Source: Bacteroidota bacterium (GTDB lineage: Bacteria > Bacteroidota > Bacteroidia > Chitinophagales > LD1). Taken from it: a DNA stretch of 7,080 nt. Positions 1 through 6,152 of the stretch are shown here, in pieces. The number at the start of each line of letters is the position of its first letter. The stretch's first letter is position 1. Location of the stretch: positions 1 to 7,080 of the forward strand of contig CANGXE010000073.1 in the NCBI GenBank assembly GCA_947457525.1, in the 5' to 3' direction. A model generated the notes under the pieces. It did not search any database, was not told where the DNA came from, and worked only from the letters and a program-made list of their open reading frames with translations. Both the position numbers and the translations under genes were made by a program.

Positions 1-32
1 AAGCACGAACCCGTTTCGTGCTTCTTTGTTTT
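1..32 (+). terminator. Rho-independent terminator of an upstream gene
   Basis: Bases 1-9 (AAGCACGAA) are perfectly complementary to 15-23 (TTCGTGCTT), leaving a 5-nt loop (CCCGT). The tract that follows, CTTTGTTTT, is T-rich though not pure T. This is the usual form of an intrinsic terminator. It would end a + strand gene lying before the window and insulate mnmA. The window starts at the first base of the stem, so the stem could be longer, and an A-tract that would make it bidirectional cannot be excluded. Confidence 0.7.
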
Positions 33-57
33 ACAAACATTATTTTCACCCTACGTT

Positions 58-1197
58 ATGAGTAAAAAAGGAAAAGTTTTAGTGGCGATGAGTGGAGGAA
101 TTGACTCCACGGTGACTGCCGTCATGCTCCACGAGCAAGGCTACGAAGTGGTGGGCATCACCATGAAAACATGGGACTATGCCACCAGCGGGGGCAGCAA
201 AAAAGAAACCGGTTGCTGTTCGTTAGACTCCATTAATGACGCTCGCCAAATAGCAGTTGACTTAGGGTTTAGCCATTTCATCATTGACATCCGCGATGAG
301 TTTGGCAACTTCGTGATAGATAATTTTGTGGACGAGTACTTAGCGGGTCGCACACCTAATCCTTGTGTGATGTGCAATACACACATCAAATGGGAAGCCT
401 TGTTGAAGCGAGCCGACATGATGGATTGTGAGTTTATTGCCACCGGTCACTACGCCAACGTGCGTCAAGAAAATAGTCGCTATGTAATTTCGAAAGGATT
501 GGACAAGAACAAAGACCAAAGTTATGTGCTGTGGGGCGTTAGTCAGTCTTGCTTGAGCAGAACGATGTTTCCCGTAGGCAATTTTCATAAGCCCGACATC
601 AAGCAGATGGCGCGCGACATGGGCTACCACGAGATAGCCAACAAAAACGAAAGCTACGAAATCTGTTTTGTGCCGGACAATGACTATCGCGGATTTTTGA
701 AACGCAAAGACCCCACACTAGAAGACAAAGTGCGTGGCGGAAATTTTGTGGATCAACACGGCAAAGTGTTGGGCAAACACGAAGGCTATCCATTTTACAC
801 TATTGGTCAGCGCAAAGGCTTAGGGATTGCTTTGGGCAAACCCATGTTTGTGACGGAGATTTTCCCCGATACCAACACGGTGGTGTTGGGTGAAGAAAAA
901 GAATTGGACAGAAACGGCATGTGGGTCGGCAAAATGAACTTGCAGAAGTACGAGCGCATTGAAGGCGTGATGCCCGTGATGACCAAAGTGCGTTACAAGC
1001 ACGATGGCGAATCGAGCTTAATTCACCAAATAAACGAGCGCATCAAAGTAGATTTCATGGCTCCGGTTTCGGCTATTGCGCCCGGACAAAGTGCGGTGTT
1101 CTACGAAGGGGATGATATGATTGGTGGTGGACTGATTTTTTCTAACTTTAGTGCGGAAACCAAGCCTGCCGAACTAAACTCGCTGCACCATGCTTAA
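58..1197 (+). CDS. mnmA: tRNA-specific 2-thiouridylase MnmA
   Basis: This cytoplasmic enzyme activates C2 of uridine 34 with ATP and replaces the oxygen by sulfur, giving s2U34 in tRNA-Lys, -Glu and -Gln. The product has 379 residues, slightly above the usual length of about 360. The N-terminal PP-loop that binds ATP is SGGIDS at residues 12-17. NPCVMCN at 101-107 carries Cys103, the first catalytic cysteine; ATGHY is at 128-132 and KDQSYVLW at 152-159. The second catalytic cysteine is Cys203 in YEICF. YTIGQRKGLG (247-256) starts the central and C-terminal beta domains typical of MnmA. The ATG at 58 lies just before the PP-loop strand, where MnmA proteins normally begin; no Shine-Dalgarno is visible, as is common in Bacteroidota. 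The 3' end overlaps the next gene by 8 nt. All key residues are intact, so it should be functional. Confidence 0.97.
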   Translation: MSKKGKVLVAMSGGIDSTVTAVMLHEQGYEVVGITMKTWDYATSGGSKKETGCCSLDSINDARQIAVDLGFSHFIIDIRDEFGNFVIDNFVDEYLAGRTPNPCVMCNTHIKWEALLKRADMMDCEFIATGHYANVRQENSRYVISKGLDKNKDQSYVLWGVSQSCLSRTMFPVGNFHKPDIKQMARDMGYHEIANKNESYEICFVPDNDYRGFLKRKDPTLEDKVRGGNFVDQHGKVLGKHEGYPFYTIGQRKGLGIALGKPMFVTEIFPDTNTVVLGEEKELDRNGMWVGKMNLQKYERIEGVMPVMTKVRYKHDGESSLIHQINERIKVDFMAPVSAIAPGQSAVFYEGDDMIGGGLIFSNFSAETKPAELNSLHHA

Positions 1198-1909
1198 GCA
1201 TTTTTTGTTAGCCTTATTGACCTTTTCGTTGTTGGTGTTTGTGCAAAGTTGCTCGAACAAGAAGGACGATTTCAATCTAGACTATAACTACAATTACTAT
1301 CCATTGACTACCGGGCATTATGTGACCTACAATGTCGACTCGATTTCGTATCGCTTCAACAATCCCAACTATCTGCGCGACACGGTTCGCTATCAACTTA
1401 AAGAAGTGGTGGCCGACACATTTTACGACAACGAAAACGAGTTAAACTATCGCCTAGAGCTTTTTCGTAGGCCGGATGCCACAGCCGGTTGGAGTATCTG
1501 GAAGGTGTGGAACGTAAAACAAACCACCACCACACTGCAAAAGAATGAAGACGACATTCGCTTTATCAAACTCGTTTTTCCGCAGACTGATGGCGAAACA
1601 TGGAACGGCAATATCTATGTGCCGAACACCACTATCTACGATATTTTCAAAAACTGGACTTACCGCTACAGCAACCTGCACCAACCGCTTTCGCTCAATG
1701 GATTTAACTTCGACAGCACGCTAGTGGTGAACCAAGTGGACGATGAAAATGTTATTGAAAAGAAATTGCGGAAAGAAATCTATGCCAAGAACGTAGGGAT
1801 GATTTATCAAGAATGGGAAGGGATGAAAAAACAACGTGTAGATAAAGACTGGCAAGAAGGCCCCGAGACCGGCTTTCGCATAAGAATGACCATTATTGAC
1901 CATAATTAA
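1190..1909 (+). CDS. Lipoprotein of unknown function, probably surface-exposed
   Basis: I do not recognise the family. The 239-residue product starts with a lysine and a hydrophobic stretch (residues 4-18) ending in a relaxed lipobox, FVQSC, so Cys21 should be lipidated. The next residues, SNKKDD, resemble the lysine/acidic lipoprotein export signal that sends Bacteroidota lipoproteins to the cell surface; surface exposure is therefore an inference. The rest is soluble, rich in Tyr, Trp and Asn, with no membrane segment and no cysteine after Cys21, and has a motif YYPLTTGHYVTYNVDS at 36-51. It suggests a beta-rich extracellular domain, but I see no catalytic motif. Its ATG lies inside the last codons of mnmA (8-nt overlap, different frame), which points to translational coupling. 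The protease gene follows after 14 nt. Coding is well supported by the signal peptide and the tight packing. Confidence 0.87.
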   Translation: MLKHFLLALLTFSLLVFVQSCSNKKDDFNLDYNYNYYPLTTGHYVTYNVDSISYRFNNPNYLRDTVRYQLKEVVADTFYDNENELNYRLELFRRPDATAGWSIWKVWNVKQTTTTLQKNEDDIRFIKLVFPQTDGETWNGNIYVPNTTIYDIFKNWTYRYSNLHQPLSLNGFNFDSTLVVNQVDDENVIEKKLRKEIYAKNVGMIYQEWEGMKKQRVDKDWQEGPETGFRIRMTIIDHN

Positions 1910-1923
1910 TCTTCGCTGAATTG

Positions 1924-3570
1924 ATGAAACGTATTAGTCTATTTGCTTTATTCTTCATCACCCACTTTACTGGTTTTTCGCAACAAAACTTTTACTGGAT
2001 AAAATTTAAAGACAAAAAGCTTAGTCCTTATTCGCTCATTCAACCTGAGCAGTTTTTATCTGCAGAATCTATTGCCCGCAGACAAACACAAAACATTTTA
2101 CTAGACGAAAGCGACCTGCCTATCTCTCCGGCTTATATTGACAGCATCTCTCCTTTCATCAACGAACTTCGCCATCGGCTCAAATGGTTCAACACTGCGG
2201 TGGTGCAAATCAATGTGCCGGCCAATGTAGCCATCCTCCGGCAGCTTAGCTTTGTCGATAGCATCGCTCCGCTGCATTATTTGCCTTACAAATCCAGCCT
2301 GAAAAAGTTTGAAGATGAAGAAGCCCTGATGGAGGTGAACCAAAACATCGTTTACCCCAACTACTACGGAGCGGCTTACCATCAAGCTAATATGATTAAT
2401 GTAGATTTACTGCATCAGTTGGGCTACAAAGGCCAAGGCGTGCACATTGCCGTGATGGATAATGGCTTTTACAACACCGATATTATCCCCGGCTTCGACT
2501 CCATGCGCACCAACCTCAAAATGACGAGAAACTTTGTGCAGAACAGTGACATCGTTTATGCTCGCGGCAGCCATGGCACCACGGTGCTCAGTTGCTTGGC
2601 TGGGCATCTTCCCAACCGTTATTTGGGCACCGCTCCGGGTGCGGATTACAGTTTGTTTACCACCGAACAAGACGATGCAGAATGGTTGATGGAAGAATAT
2701 AACTGGGCAGCAGCCGCAGAAACAGCCGACAGCATTGGGGCTAAAATCCTCACCACCTCGCTCGGCTACACCACCTTCGATGGCGACACCGGCAATCATA
2801 CTTACGCAGACTTAGATGGCAACACCACCATCATCACTCGCGCCAGCAACCGCGCCTTCAACAAAGGCATACTCGTGGCCACCAGCGCAGGCAATTCAGG
2901 CGCCAACTCGTGGTTCTACATCAGCGCTCCGGCCGATGCCGACAGCGCGCTAACCATTGGCGCTGTAGACTCTGCCGAAGTCATTGCGGGCTTTAGCAGC
3001 CGTGGCCCCAATGCCTCAGGGCGCATCAAACCCGACCTCTGCACCCAAGGCGTGAAAAGTGCTGTGATTACGACCGATGGAGGCGTGGGCTACAGTGGCG
3101 GCACTTCGTTCAGTTGTCCGATTTTTGCCGGAGCAGCCGCTTGCTTGTGGCAGGCCTTCCCCGACAAAAGCGCTCAAGACATCAAATACGCCATCCTGCT
3201 CAGCACCGACCGCTTCTGGAATCCCGACAACAACTACGGCCACGGCATCCCCAACTTCTACACCGCCTACTTGCTCCTCCAAACGAACTACAACGGCAAC
3301 ATCCTCCAAGCCGACCAATCTACGGTGGTTTACCCCAATCCTTTTGACCAAACGCTGAACATAGCCACTTATAGTGCCGAAAACAAACTGCACCGCCTCG
3401 AGGTGTTCGACATCACTGGTTCAAAAGTCATAGACCAAGAGATTTTCCTACGCGACAAGACCTACGAAATCATCGCCCTCACCGAGGTGCGCCAACTCCC
3501 TGCCGGCAAATACATCCTCCGCCTCAACCGCGACAAAAAGCAAACTTTCCCTTTAGTGAAAGTGAAGTAA
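1924..3570 (+). CDS. Secreted subtilisin-like S8 serine protease with T9SS sorting domain
   Basis: The 548-residue product is an exported serine endopeptidase. A signal peptide covers about residues 1-20 (MKRISLFALFFITHFTGFSQ). Residues 22-160 form an N-terminal region (FYWIKFKDK, then FLSAESIARR, then LPISPAYIDS) typical of a Bacteroidota S8 subgroup, perhaps acting as propeptide. The triad is complete: Asp179 in AVMDNGF, His217 in GSHGTTV, Ser395 in GTSFSCP, with oxyanion Asn324 in SAGNSG. Residues about 466-548 are a type A Por/T9SS C-terminal sorting domain: VVYPNPFDQTLNI, then FDITGSKV, then LPAGKYILRL and a lysine-rich end. The protein should cross the outer membrane by type IX secretion, then be released or anchored. 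A TTG at 1921 is in frame, but the ATG at 1924 gives the normal signal-peptide start. It lies 14 nt after the lipoprotein gene, so is likely co-transcribed. The substrate is unknown. Confidence 0.95.
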   Translation: MKRISLFALFFITHFTGFSQQNFYWIKFKDKKLSPYSLIQPEQFLSAESIARRQTQNILLDESDLPISPAYIDSISPFINELRHRLKWFNTAVVQINVPANVAILRQLSFVDSIAPLHYLPYKSSLKKFEDEEALMEVNQNIVYPNYYGAAYHQANMINVDLLHQLGYKGQGVHIAVMDNGFYNTDIIPGFDSMRTNLKMTRNFVQNSDIVYARGSHGTTVLSCLAGHLPNRYLGTAPGADYSLFTTEQDDAEWLMEEYNWAAAAETADSIGAKILTTSLGYTTFDGDTGNHTYADLDGNTTIITRASNRAFNKGILVATSAGNSGANSWFYISAPADADSALTIGAVDSAEVIAGFSSRGPNASGRIKPDLCTQGVKSAVITTDGGVGYSGGTSFSCPIFAGAAACLWQAFPDKSAQDIKYAILLSTDRFWNPDNNYGHGIPNFYTAYLLLQTNYNGNILQADQSTVVYPNPFDQTLNIATYSAENKLHRLEVFDITGSKVIDQEIFLRDKTYEIIALTEVRQLPAGKYILRLNRDKKQTFPLVKVK

Positions 3571-3616
3571 GCGAGGGGAAATAAGTTTACCACAAGTCAT
3601 TATTCACCGACAAAAA

Positions 3617-3651
3617 GCCTCCTGCAATCAAATAGGAAGATTGCGGGGAGC
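3617..3651 (+). other. Stem-loop at the left edge of the repeat array
   Basis: Arm 3617-3629 pairs with 3639-3651: 12 of 13 positions pair, counting two G-U pairs, with one C-A mismatch at 3619/3649, around a 9-nt loop. The hairpin is 46 nt after the protease stop codon, where a terminator is expected, but no T-run follows on the + strand. On the - strand an A5 run at 3612-3616 would give a U-run after the hairpin, though the stem is weaker there because both G-U pairs become A-C mismatches. It could be an imperfect terminator, a transcript-end protecting hairpin, or part of the repeat element. Confidence 0.4.
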
Positions 3652-3902
3652 AACCGCATGCTGTCAGTCGTAATGCGGCAAGTGACATAGTGCAACCGCC
3701 TGTTGTAGGTCGTAGTCCGGCAAGTGATTTGGTGCAACTGCCTGTTGTCGGTCGTAGTGCAGCAAGTGACATGATGCAACTCCCTGCTGTCGGTCGTGAT
3801 GCGTCAAGTGACATAGTGCAACCGCCTGTTGCCGGTCCTAGTCTGGCAAGTGATTTGGTGCAACCGCCTGCTGCCGGTCGTAGTGTGTAATGTAACATGC
3901 TG
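3651..3902. repeat. Tandem array of six 42-nt units
   Basis: Units begin with CAAC at 3651, 3693, 3735, 3777, 3819 and 3861, each exactly 42 nt, with no insertions or deletions. The common pattern is CAACCGCCTGTTGTCGG, then TCGTAGTGCGGCAAGTGA, then CATAGTG or TTTGGTG. Units 1-5 are mostly similar at four-fifths or more of positions; unit 6 is good in its first half and degenerate afterwards. Because 42 is divisible by three, frames stay open on both strands (+ about 3636-3890, - 3925-3587), each with a 14-residue periodicity. The + frame has only internal GTG starts and neither frame has a ribosome binding site, so I annotate a DNA repeat and not a gene. The origin is unknown; a family dispersed in the genome is possible. 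Confidence 0.96.
3829..3849 (+). other. Best hairpin within a repeat unit (unit 5)
   Basis: TTGCCGG (3829-3835) can pair with CTGGCAA (3843-3849) over seven positions with one G-U pair and a 7-nt loop. Corresponding arms in units 2 and 3 pair with one mismatch each, while units 1 and 4 pair only partly and unit 6 has lost the 3' arm. This supports folding potential but not a strictly conserved RNA structure. Confidence 0.35.
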
Positions 3903-3957
3903 TAATTCGGAGAAAGGAAACGCATGGCGGAGTGTTACAGTAGGTATTTCGGAGAAA
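3903..3957. repeat. 13-nt direct repeat spaced 42 nt, just past the array
   Basis: TAATTCGGAGAAA (3903-3915) and TATTTCGGAGAAA (3945-3957) match at 12 of 13 positions and start exactly 42 nt apart, the period of the neighbouring array, and in phase with it (the next unit boundaries would be 3903 and 3945). They are not similar to the CAAC start of the real units, so they are either strongly diverged units or a flank that was once duplicated together with a unit. Confidence 0.6.
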
Positions 3958-4002
3958 CAGATTAGTTAAGGCGCAAAAAAATCCTCTCTCTAAAATTTAG
4001 CC

Positions 4003-4044
4003 ATGAAATTGAAAAACTCGCTAACAACCCAATAGTAATTTCAT
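4003..4044. repeat. 8-bp inverted repeat upstream of the TMTC-like gene
   Basis: ATGAAATT (4003-4010) and AATTTCAT (4037-4044) are perfect inverted copies separated by 26 nt, 48 nt before the next start codon. The right half overlaps the putative -33 element. It could be a regulator binding site, or chance in AT-rich DNA. Confidence 0.3.
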
Positions 4045-4069
4045 AGCTTCCACAAATAATTTATTTTGG
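4039..4069 (+). promoter_or_regulatory. Possible Bacteroidota-type promoter for the TMTC-like gene
   Basis: TTTC at 4039-4042 resembles the -33 element (TTTG), and TATTTTGG at 4062-4069 matches TAnnTTTG at seven of eight positions. The 19-nt spacing is normal for this phylum. A start a few bases later would leave a leader of under 20 nt before the ATG at 4092. A promoter is needed somewhere here because the gap is long, but the match is imperfect. Confidence 0.35.
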
Positions 4070-4091
4070 CAACTCAAACCATCGAGCTATC

Positions 4092-6083
4092 ATGAAATCA
4101 ACCACTTACTTCAAATCTCCTGCGTTCTGGGCCTTGGCGGTCTTTGTGCTGATTCTCACCGTGTTTGGCTACAAAAACCATTTCAACAATCCCTTTCATT
4201 TTGACGATGCGCACACCATCGTGTCCAACCAATATATCCGCGACATCAAAAACATTCCCTTGTTTTTTAAAGACGCCACCACCGTCAGCACCCTGCCCGC
4301 CAACCAAACTTACAGACCGGGCATCACCACGCTCAACGCCATAGATTGCTGGCTAAGCGGCAAAGGCGAACCCGTGCCGTTTTACTATCACCGCTCCATC
4401 TTCTTATCGTTCTTGTTGCTGGGTGTCGTGCTGTTCTTTTTTGCCAAAAAACTGTTTGACCTCGCTCGCCCCGATGCCTTGAACCCCTACGCTGCGCTGT
4501 TGGTGTCGGGTTTATTCCTCGTCCACACCGCCAATGCCGAAACCATCAACTACATCATCGCTCGCTCCGACTCCTTCTCCACCCTGATGTTGCTCCTAGC
4601 AATGGTGGTATTTATGTATTGGCCTAAGCTGCGCAAGTTTCAAGTGTATCTCATTCCTGCGGTGGTCGGCATCATGGTGAAAGAGCCGGCCGTGATGATT
4701 GCTCCACTCCTCTTTCTGTTTATCTACCTGTTCGAAAAAGACAGCTCTCTGGCCGATTTTTTCTATGCTAAGGGTGTAAAAAAATTTGGAGAAACCTTGC
4801 TAATAGTAACGCCCTTGTTGCTCGTCATAGTGTTCTTGCTGTGGCTCATCAAAGCGATGATACCGCCTAGCTTCACGCCCGGCAACACCTCGCAGTGGCA
4901 CTACATCCTCACGCAGCCCTTTGTGATTGTCCATTACGTCAACAATTTCTTCTTGCCGTTCAACCTCAGTGCCGACACCGATTGGAAACTAATCACCAAT
5001 CCGTTTGACGACCGAGTAATCATCGGTGTTCTTTTCATCATCGGGCTGATTTCATTGGCTTGGGTGAGTGCGAACAAACGCGAATGGCGTCCGGTGGCCT
5101 TTGGTATCCTTTGGTTTTTGTTAGCCTTGTTGCCTACGTCCGTGGTGCCGCTTTCCGAGGTGTTGAACGACCACCGTCCGTTTTTCCCTTACATCGGCTT
5201 GTGCGTAGCCGTGGTCTGGAATATTGTTTTGTTGTATAGAAAATATGAAGCCAAGTGGTTCTCCGCTTCGGTGGCGAAATATGCTTTAGTCGTACTACTC
5301 ATGGGCATCTTAGTGGCGCATAGTTTTGGCGTAAGGCAACGCACCCAAGTGTGGAGCAGCGGAGAAACATTGTGGTATGACGTCACCATAAAAAGCCCCG
5401 GCAACGGACGCGGCTTGATGAACTACGGCAACGCCCTTATGGCGAAAGGCGACTACCCAGGAGCGATTGACTACTTCAACAAAGCGAAAGAGCAATGGCC
5501 TTATTACTCTTACATCTACACCAATCTCGGTGTGGTCTATGGCGCTACCAATAAAGTGGCCGAAGCCGAAACCAACTTTAAATATTCACTGCAACTAAAC
5601 AGCACCAACCCCGAAACGTTCTACTTCTATGGCCTATTCCTGCGCCAACAAAAGCGCTATGACGAAGCAAAAATACAAGCTCAAAAAGGATTGGCGCTTA
5701 GCCCAGAGCATGTTGGGTTAAACTCATTTCTCAACGATTTGAATAGTAATCCGCTTTACGTAGCAGCCGGCAACGAACGATTGAAACTTATTGAGCAAAA
5801 AGCGCAAAACGAACCTACACCCGAAAACTACTTAAACCTTAGTTTGGAGTACTACAACTTGCAGCGCTATGAGGATTGTATCAAGGCTTCGTACAAAGCC
5901 ATTGAACTAAAGCCCGGCTATGAGTTAGCGTACAACAACATTTGCTCGGCTTACAATGCCATGCAAAAATGGGACGAAGCCATAGCAGCCGGAGAACAAG
6001 GATTGAAACTAAATCCCAATTATCAATTGCTGAAAAACAATTTAGCCGTATCGAAAGCCGGAAAAGCAAAAAGCGGGAAGTAA
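4092..6083 (+). CDS. TMTC-like membrane protein with GT-C glycosyltransferase domain and C-terminal TPRs
   Basis: The 663-residue product has about eleven predicted membrane helices (near 11-27, 102-120, 132-148, 163-177, 183-196, 200-214, 236-256, 309-326, 335-353, 362-382, 395-412) followed by TPRs. Its landmarks follow those of animal TMTC O-mannosyltransferases: FHFDDAHTIVSN (35-46, acidic pair Asp38-Asp39 in the first outer loop), YRP (74-76), HTANAETINYIIARSD (145-160, compare HPIHTEAV..GRAD), KE (197-198) and DHRPFFPYIGL (360-370, compare ER.LYLPS.G). TPR-like units lie at about 441-474, 475-508, 509-542, 578-611 and 612-645. With eleven helices and an inside N-terminus, the TPRs face the periplasm, as TMTC TPRs face the ER lumen. 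The likely role is sugar transfer from a lipid-phosphate donor to protein; activity, sugar and acceptor are inferred, not shown. It may instead be a non-catalytic relative. The ATG at 4092 precedes the first helix directly. Confidence 0.87.
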   Translation: MKSTTYFKSPAFWALAVFVLILTVFGYKNHFNNPFHFDDAHTIVSNQYIRDIKNIPLFFKDATTVSTLPANQTYRPGITTLNAIDCWLSGKGEPVPFYYHRSIFLSFLLLGVVLFFFAKKLFDLARPDALNPYAALLVSGLFLVHTANAETINYIIARSDSFSTLMLLLAMVVFMYWPKLRKFQVYLIPAVVGIMVKEPAVMIAPLLFLFIYLFEKDSSLADFFYAKGVKKFGETLLIVTPLLLVIVFLLWLIKAMIPPSFTPGNTSQWHYILTQPFVIVHYVNNFFLPFNLSADTDWKLITNPFDDRVIIGVLFIIGLISLAWVSANKREWRPVAFGILWFLLALLPTSVVPLSEVLNDHRPFFPYIGLCVAVVWNIVLLYRKYEAKWFSASVAKYALVVLLMGILVAHSFGVRQRTQVWSSGETLWYDVTIKSPGNGRGLMNYGNALMAKGDYPGAIDYFNKAKEQWPYYSYIYTNLGVVYGATNKVAEAETNFKYSLQLNSTNPETFYFYGLFLRQQKRYDEAKIQAQKGLALSPEHVGLNSFLNDLNSNPLYVAAGNERLKLIEQKAQNEPTPENYLNLSLEYYNLQRYEDCIKASYKAIELKPGYELAYNNICSAYNAMQKWDEAIAAGEQGLKLNPNYQLLKNNLAVSKAGKAKSGK

Positions 6084-6138
6084 GCTGTATGCAGGGTTGT
6101 AACCAAATAAAAAACGGAAACAATACGTATAGAAAATA

Positions 6139-6146
6139 TAGCTTTG
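6139..6146 (+). promoter_or_regulatory. Possible -7 element for the TPR lipoprotein gene
   Basis: TAGCTTTG is an exact match to the Bacteroidota -7 consensus TAnnTTTG and ends 6 nt before the ATG at 6153, which would make the mRNA leaderless or nearly so. No TTTG-like -33 element is present at the expected distance; the perfect 8-bp palindrome ATACGTAT (6123-6130) lies just upstream. The gene could also be read from the preceding gene, whose stop is 69 nt away with no terminator between. Confidence 0.35.
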
Positions 6147-6152
6147 TGGCGT

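Larger units (their letters stand above)
3571..4091. other. 521-nt intergenic region with repeat array
   Basis: This is the only long gap in the window. In order it holds: about 45 nt with no recognised signal; a stem-loop (3617-3651); six 42-nt tandem units (3651-3902); a 13-nt motif repeated 42 nt apart (3903-3915 and 3945-3957); an AT-rich stretch with an 8-bp inverted repeat (4003-4010 with 4037-4044); and a weak promoter-like sequence (4039-4069) before the next gene. I see no convincing gene, no mobile-element ends and no canonical terminator with a T-run for the protease gene. Confidence 0.85.

Noticed and set aside
25..48. Promoter for mnmA (TTTG at 25-28 and TATTTTCA at 41-48)
   Set aside because: The spacing of 12 nt is too short, the -7 match is poor, and TTTG lies in the terminator tail.
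1921..1923. TTG as the start of the protease gene
   Set aside because: The adjacent ATG at 1924 gives a normal signal peptide start, and nothing favours the rarer codon.
3016..3393. Long antisense and alternate-frame open stretches inside the protease gene
   Set aside because: They are shadows of the C-rich third positions in the 3' half of the protease gene, whose own frame carries the catalytic serine and sorting-domain motifs.
3690..3890. Small + strand frame of 66 codons across the repeat array
   Set aside because: It starts only at a GTG inside a repeat unit, has no ribosome binding site, and is open mainly because the period is divisible by three.
3651..3902. CRISPR array
   Set aside because: The whole 42-nt unit repeats without distinct spacers between short identical repeats, and no cas gene is present.
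3587..3925. Minus-strand frame of 112 codons across the array, with an ATG start
   Set aside because: No ribosome binding site or promoter was seen, the composition is set by the repeat, and there is no known domain. It is kept as a finding but not called as a gene.
4003..4035. Ten-codon frame (MKLKNSLTTQ) upstream of the TMTC-like gene as a leader peptide
   Set aside because: It has no ribosome binding site, no run of regulatory codons and no attenuator hairpin. Such a short frame is expected by chance.
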